Below the pieces are notes generated by a model. That model searched no databases, was not told where the DNA came from, and saw only the letters and a list, made by a program, of their open reading frames with translations. From an uncultured Blautia sp. (GTDB lineage Bacteria; Bacillota; Clostridia; Lachnospirales; Lachnospiraceae), in the NCBI GenBank assembly GCA_934394595.1, contig CAKRRX010000107.1, forward strand, positions 1 to 8,682: 8,682 bases of DNA, read 5' to 3'. Of this stretch, positions 5,295 through 8,682 are shown piece after piece. The translations under genes and the position numbers were made by a program. Numbering within the stretch: position 1 is the stretch's first letter; each line of letters begins with the position of its first letter.

Positions 5295-6485
5295 ATGAGA
5301 AATGCTTTGTATATACAATCCGGAGGTCCTACGGCAGTGATCAATTGTTCTGCCTGCGGTGTAATTCGGGAATGCCAGGAGCTTTTGGAAAAGGGTGGAA
5401 AACTCTATGCAAGTCTTCATGGAATTGATGGTCTGCTTCATGACCATCTGTATGACTGTACAGATATGGATGAAATGCAGCTGCGGCGTTTGGAGAATAC
5501 ACCGTCTATGGCTTTTGGTTCCTGCAGATATACAGTGAGGGAGGATTCTGGCGAGGATTATGACCGGATTCTTGCAACACTGAAAAAATATGATATTTAT
5601 TACATTTTTATCAATGGCGGGAATGGATCGGTAGCTGCCGGATATCGTTTGTCTGAAAACCTGAAAAAGGTAGGATATGCATGCCGTTTGATAGTGATTC
5701 CAAAGACTGTGGATAATGATATTGCTATTGTAGATCATGCACCTGGTTTTCCATCGGCTGCCCGTCATACTGTGATTACCATATCAGAGTTGGTTCATGA
5801 TATGTATACCTACGATACGGATCTGATCATGGCAGTGGAAGTGATGGGGCGTAATACAGGATACCTGGCCGCCGCCGCAGCAGCAGCGGGGAAAACGGGA
5901 TGGGGTCCGGATCTGATCTATGTACCTGAAGTGGTTTTTGACCCGGAACAGTTTGTAAAGGATGTAGCAGAAGTAATACAGAAAAAAGGCAAATGCTTTG
6001 CAGTAGTGGCAGAAGGAGTAAAGACAGCAGACGGCAGATATCTCTTTGAAGATACCACCGTTAACAAAGCAGATGATCCGTCCAAAAATATGGGAGGAAT
6101 TACCCCTTATCTGAATCATCTTCTGCGAAAATATTTTACTTGTAAAATCCGTTGTATTGATCTTGGACTGATGCAGAGATGCGGTGCACATGATGCCTCT
6201 GAAATTGATAAAAAAGAGGCACAGCAACTTGGACGTGAAGCTGTGAAATATGCTTTCGCAGGAGAAAATGGAAAAATGGTTACACTTACCAGAACCAGCA
6301 GCTATCCATACAGGACAAAAATTCAGATCCTGGATCTGGAGCAAGTGGCTGGTGTGGAAAGAGTGATGGATCTGTCGTATCTGGAAGAAAATCATCATCA
6401 GATCAGAGAGTCTTATATGGATTATATTCTTCCGTTGATCGGTGCATTGCCGGAGTATGTGGAATTGAAAGGATTTAGACATTAA
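5295..6485 (+). CDS. Phosphofructokinase family, PPi- or ATP-dependent 6-phosphofructokinase
   Basis: This 396-residue enzyme phosphorylates C1 of fructose-6-phosphate, and in many clostridia also sedoheptulose-7-phosphate. Motifs in order are QSGGPTAVIN (8-17), GSCRY (75-79), INGGNGS (106-112), PKTVDND (136-142) with catalytic Asp140, HAPGFPSAARHT (148-159), VMGRNTG (183-189) for sugar-phosphate binding, VVAEG (237-241) and QRCGAHDASEID (294-305). Lys137 is the PPi-type residue (ATP enzymes have Gly), while Gly111 is the ATP-type residue (PPi enzymes have Asp, as in GGNDS or GGDDS). The donor is therefore not settled by sequence. The protein is longer than the 320-residue bacterial PfkA, as PPi-type members are. 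The start ATG 5295 has AGGGAG eight bases upstream and lies three bases after the transketolase C subunit, indicating one operon. The sequence is intact. Confidence 0.93.
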   Translation: MRNALYIQSGGPTAVINCSACGVIRECQELLEKGGKLYASLHGIDGLLHDHLYDCTDMDEMQLRRLENTPSMAFGSCRYTVREDSGEDYDRILATLKKYDIYYIFINGGNGSVAAGYRLSENLKKVGYACRLIVIPKTVDNDIAIVDHAPGFPSAARHTVITISELVHDMYTYDTDLIMAVEVMGRNTGYLAAAAAAAGKTGWGPDLIYVPEVVFDPEQFVKDVAEVIQKKGKCFAVVAEGVKTADGRYLFEDTTVNKADDPSKNMGGITPYLNHLLRKYFTCKIRCIDLGLMQRCGAHDASEIDKKEAQQLGREAVKYAFAGENGKMVTLTRTSSYPYRTKIQILDLEQVAGVERVMDLSYLEENHHQIRESYMDYILPLIGALPEYVELKGFRH

Positions 6486-6510
6486 GACAGATAGAAAAAA
6501 TGGTCTGTCT
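6485..6510. other. Intercistronic hairpin before the aldolase gene
   Basis: AGACAGA (6485-6491) pairs perfectly with TCTGTCT (6504-6510) around a 12-base loop. It begins at the last base of the PFK stop codon, within the only sizeable gap (60 bp) of the operon before 8453. GAAAATATAGG follows, so there is no T run and it is not a classical terminator. It may affect mRNA processing or the relative output of the aldolase (inference). Confidence 0.5.
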
Positions 6511-6545
6511 GAAAATATAGGATAAAAAAACAGGAGGAAACAGCA

Positions 6546-7520
6546 ATGTACACTTATCAGGAACTGGGACTTGTAAATACAAAAGAGATGTTTGCAAAGG
6601 CATACCGTGAAGGTTATGCAGTCCCTGCTTTGAATTTTGTAACTATTGAACAGCTGAATGGTATGATCGATGCAGTGATTGAGAAAAAATCTCCCGTAAT
6701 CTTACTGGTATCACCTAATCTTCACCGTCAGCTGGGGCATGAGATGACTGCAAGGCTTGCCCAGGTAGCGACAGACCGGATCAAGGAAGCTGGACTACAT
6801 ATTCCGGTAGCCCTGCATCTGGATCATGGCATGACTTACGAACAGTGCGTGATGGCCATTGAGGGAGGTTTTTCATCGGTTATGATCGATGGTAGTAAGC
6901 TGCCATTTGAGGAGAATATCGCATTGACCAAAAAAGTAGTGGAGTATGCACATGCACATCATGTTACCGTGGAGGCGGAGCTTGGCATATTAAAAGGAAA
7001 GGAAGAAGAAGGAACAGAAGGTACAGATGAAAGTATGTATACAGATCCAGAGATGGCAGTAGATTTTATCCGCCGTTCTGGTTGTGACAGCCTGGCAATC
7101 TCCATAGGAACCTGCCATGGATTGGTGAAAATGGTTCCCAATGAAGATGGAACTTTGCCGGAGCTGCGTTATGATATCCTTCAGTATATTTCTGACAAGG
7201 AGCCTGGTTTCCCTATCGTGCTTCATGGGTGTTCTAATATTTCCCAGAAGTATGTGGATATGATCAATGAGCATGGGGGACATATTGAAAAGACAGTAGG
7301 AATACCGGATGAACAGGTACGTAAGGCATCCAAGCTTGCAGTGTGTAAAGTTAATATTGCCACAGACGGATGGATCTGCGGGCTGGCAAATACCAGACGT
7401 ATCCTGGATGAGGAACCAGGGGCTATTGACAGCCGTGCATTCACGCTGAAGATCCGCCCACTGATGAAAGAACTGTATCTTCATAAGATTGATATTATGG
7501 GAAGTGAAAAGCGGGCATAA
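6546..7520 (+). CDS. fba: Class II ketose-bisphosphate (fructose-bisphosphate) aldolase
   Basis: This 324-residue zinc aldolase cleaves ketose bisphosphates to dihydroxyacetone phosphate and an aldehyde phosphate. The motif HLDHG (91-95) carries catalytic Asp93 and zinc ligand His94. The other ligands are His191 (GTCHG, 189-192 region) and His227 (VLHGCS, 225-230). Glu143/Glu145 lie in VEAELG, and DGSKLPFEEN (115-124) and YAVPALNF (24-31) are standard. The 7-base core AGGAGG lies eight bases before the ATG. Two positions differ from the usual family pattern: Cys229 replaces the second Gly of LHGGS, and the segment after VNIATD reads GWICGL (275-280) where clostridial enzymes usually carry a Leu-Arg-Leu type sequence. 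Both are near phosphate-binding parts, so the substrate may be another ketose bisphosphate, such as sedoheptulose-1,7-bisphosphate. Preceded by PFK, it completes a phosphorylate-and-cleave pair. Confidence 0.92.
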   Translation: MYTYQELGLVNTKEMFAKAYREGYAVPALNFVTIEQLNGMIDAVIEKKSPVILLVSPNLHRQLGHEMTARLAQVATDRIKEAGLHIPVALHLDHGMTYEQCVMAIEGGFSSVMIDGSKLPFEENIALTKKVVEYAHAHHVTVEAELGILKGKEEEGTEGTDESMYTDPEMAVDFIRRSGCDSLAISIGTCHGLVKMVPNEDGTLPELRYDILQYISDKEPGFPIVLHGCSNISQKYVDMINEHGGHIEKTVGIPDEQVRKASKLAVCKVNIATDGWICGLANTRRILDEEPGAIDSRAFTLKIRPLMKELYLHKIDIMGSEKRA

Positions 7521-7541
7521 ATCTTAGGACAGGTGTGAAGT

Positions 7542-8453
7542 ATGAAGGATATGGATGAAAAGTTTTTTCTTTGTGTGGAAATCGGGGGTACCAATCTGCG
7601 CTATGGAGTGGTAACAAAGAATTATATATTAAAGCAGTTTGAAAAGATTCCATCCAAAGGGCTGTCAGATGCGAAAAACAAGGGAGAGTATTTAAAGCAG
7701 CTTCTGGATCCGGTATTGGAAGAACATGGAGGAGTTTCAAATTTTAGGTGTATTTCTCTTTCTCTTGCTTCCCTGATGGATCGGGACAGGACAATATGCT
7801 ACAATTCCCCGAATATCAGAGGCTTTGATAATCTTCCGCTGAAAGAAATTCTGGAAAGATTATGGGGACTTCCTGTTGTTATGGAGCGGGATGTGAATAC
7901 CTCTCTTTTATATGATCTGTGGAAGAACCATATGGGACAGGAAGGAATTGTAATTGGTGTGTATATTGGTACTGGCCTTGGAAATGCCATGAGTATTGAT
8001 GGAAAAGTATACAAGGGTTATACCGGATCGTCCTGTGAACTGGGGCATATTCCTGTAGATGGTCTTGAAAAGATGTGTGGCTGTGGAAAAAAAGGATGTA
8101 TTGAACTGCGTGCCTGCGGAAAAGTCCTGGCAGATATTGCCAGAGAACACTACAAATGTCAGGTGCCTGAGATTTTTGTAAAGTATGGGGATCAGCCAGA
8201 TGTGATGGATGTGGTACGTATGTGTGCTCTTGCTACAGCTACGGAGGTAACAATCCTGGATCCAGTGTGTGTTGTGCTTGGCGGTGGGGTGACACAGATG
8301 CCGGGCTTCCCGATGGAGTACTTTGTCCGTAATGTGAAAGAAAACCTGCGGATGCCGGAACCGAGGACTTCTTTGCAGATTGTTCTTGCATCGCCAGATC
8401 CGGAGGCAGGGGTGATTGGAGCAGCGCTAAATGCTTATACTGTGTTGAAATAA
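7542..8453 (+). CDS. alsK: ROK-family sugar kinase, most like D-allose kinase (AlsK)
   Basis: This 303-residue ATP-dependent hexokinase of the ROK family would phosphorylate a sugar at C6. The phosphate-binding motif EIGGTN is at 13-18, catalytic Asp117 lies in ERDVN (115-119), and GTGLG is at 143-147. The sugar- and zinc-binding ELGHIP (166-171) is followed by CGCGKKGCIE (179-188), and LGGGV is at 246-250. Several stretches recall Escherichia coli AlsK rather than glucokinase: RDVNxxL, the ELGHIP/CxCGxxGCxE block with a shared spacing, and the unusual LGGGVxxMPxFP (246-257). This resemblance is from memory of the family, so glucose, ribose or another aldose remains possible. The start ATG 7542 has AGGTG six bases upstream. 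It begins 21 bases after the aldolase gene and ends in tandem stops TAATAA. No allose-6-phosphate isomerase or allulose-6-phosphate epimerase is in the window. Confidence 0.85.
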   Translation: MKDMDEKFFLCVEIGGTNLRYGVVTKNYILKQFEKIPSKGLSDAKNKGEYLKQLLDPVLEEHGGVSNFRCISLSLASLMDRDRTICYNSPNIRGFDNLPLKEILERLWGLPVVMERDVNTSLLYDLWKNHMGQEGIVIGVYIGTGLGNAMSIDGKVYKGYTGSSCELGHIPVDGLEKMCGCGKKGCIELRACGKVLADIAREHYKCQVPEIFVKYGDQPDVMDVVRMCALATATEVTILDPVCVVLGGGVTQMPGFPMEYFVRNVKENLRMPEPRTSLQIVLASPDPEAGVIGAALNAYTVLK

Positions 8454-8492
8454 TAACTTTTGTTAAATGTGAATAAATTTAAAAGAAATTAA

Positions 8493-8508
8493 TTGTCACA
8501 TTCGACAA
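8493..8508. promoter_or_regulatory. Inverted repeat TTGTC-N6-GACAA upstream of the transporter-gene promoter
   Basis: TTGTC (8493-8497) and GACAA (8504-8508) are exact inverted repeats separated by ACATTC. The site lies 25 bases upstream of the -35 box of the next promoter, a position suited to a regulator. The arms are short and could be chance. Confidence 0.35.
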
Positions 8509-8533
8509 AATGACCAAATGGATTAAAAATTTA

Positions 8534-8562
8534 TTGACATTATTAATTAAATGAATTAAGAT
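8534..8562 (+). promoter_or_regulatory. Promoter for the secreted protein gene at 8623
   Basis: TTGACA (8534-8539), a perfect -35, and TAAGAT (8557-8562), four of six for the -10, are separated by 17 bases. The predicted leader is about 54 nt. An independent promoter here, after a 169-bp gap, suggests that the downstream gene is expressed separately from, or more strongly than, the kinase operon. Confidence 0.7.
8543..8559. promoter_or_regulatory. Inverted repeat TTAATT-N5-AATTAA overlapping the promoter, candidate operator
   Basis: TTAATT (8543-8548) and AATTAA (8554-8559) are exact inverted repeats with a five-base spacer, lying between -35 and -10. A protein bound there would block the promoter. 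The half TGAATTAAG (8552-8560) also occurs below the ROK gene promoter (complement of 1578-1586), so the ROK regulator is a candidate binder. AT-rich DNA makes chance matches fairly likely. Confidence 0.4.
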
Positions 8563-8622
8563 ATAACTATCAAAAGCAACGACATACATGATGCCGTAGC
8601 AAATTTAAGGAGGGTATTTTTT

Positions 8623-8682
8623 ATGAGCAAGAAGGTATTGGCAACAATGTTAGCAGCAACAATGTTAATGGGAGCTACTGCT
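8623..8682 (+). CDS. Exported protein, 5' end only; probable substrate-binding protein of a sugar ABC transporter
   Basis: Only the first 20 codons are present, MSKKVLATMLAATMLMGATA, and the frame runs off the window. AAGGAGGG lies eight bases upstream of the ATG, a very strong site fitting an abundant protein. The sequence is a signal peptide: two lysines, then a hydrophobic core. No lipobox cysteine has been reached. Position directly after a sugar kinase, with its own promoter, suggests the solute-binding lipoprotein of a sugar transporter. That function is inference from context; nothing diagnostic is visible yet. Confidence 0.75.
   Translation, partial: MSKKVLATMLAATMLMGATA

Noticed and set aside
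5223..5768. 181-codon minus-strand open frame across the transketolase-PFK junction
   Set aside because: It lies antisense to two clearly conserved genes, with no family features and no promoter or ribosome binding site evident.
5784..6482. 232-codon minus-strand open frame inside the PFK gene
   Set aside because: It is an antisense shadow of the PFK gene; its His- and Phe-rich composition is what a reverse-frame translation gives.
8454..8533. Terminator after the sugar kinase gene
   Set aside because: The region is AT-rich, with only weak short inverted repeats and no GC stem followed by a T run, so I cannot support one.

Overview
The window looks like a piece of chromosome from a Bacillota anaerobe of the class Clostridia, most likely Lachnospiraceae. 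This rests on AT-rich intergenic DNA with moderate-GC genes, strong AGGAGG-type ribosome binding sites, sigma-A promoters, a transketolase split into two subunits, a PFK of the PKTVDND type and a clostridial class II aldolase. The genus assignment is inference.

Layout. Positions 1-200 hold a GC-rich tandem array (68-bp unit, two full copies and one truncated copy) that stops five bases from the stop codon of the first gene. A ROK-family transcriptional regulator (205-1467, minus) has its own promoter. A rho-independent terminator (about 1624-1662) closes the next minus-strand unit, deoC followed by a DeoR-family regulator (3166 down to 1686). A 329-bp divergent control region (3167-3495) carries a perfect consensus promoter for deoC, a weaker promoter for the plus-strand operon, repeated TGAGCG/CGCTCA motifs and a small palindromic element. 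The plus-strand operon (3496-8453) encodes transketolase N- and C-terminal subunits, a phosphofructokinase, a class II ketose-bisphosphate aldolase and a ROK sugar kinase resembling D-allose kinase. After 169 bp with its own promoter, the first 20 codons of a secreted protein begin, probably the substrate-binding lipoprotein of a sugar ABC transporter.

How the genes may work together. Transketolase, phosphofructokinase and aldolase, with no transaldolase in view, are the parts needed for a sedoheptulose-1,7-bisphosphate version of the non-oxidative pentose phosphate pathway. DeoC would send deoxyribose-5-phosphate to glyceraldehyde-3-phosphate and acetaldehyde. The kinase and the start of a probable transporter gene suggest that a sugar, possibly allose or ribose-like, is taken up and phosphorylated, with the products passing through the same enzymes. 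Two regulators (DeoR and ROK type) flank or lie within the cluster and probably sense sugar phosphates or sugars. The PFK has a mixed ATP/PPi donor signature and the aldolase has unusual residues in its phosphate-binding regions, so a substrate other than fructose-1,6-bisphosphate is plausible. No defence system, CRISPR array, transposase, tRNA or rRNA was seen.
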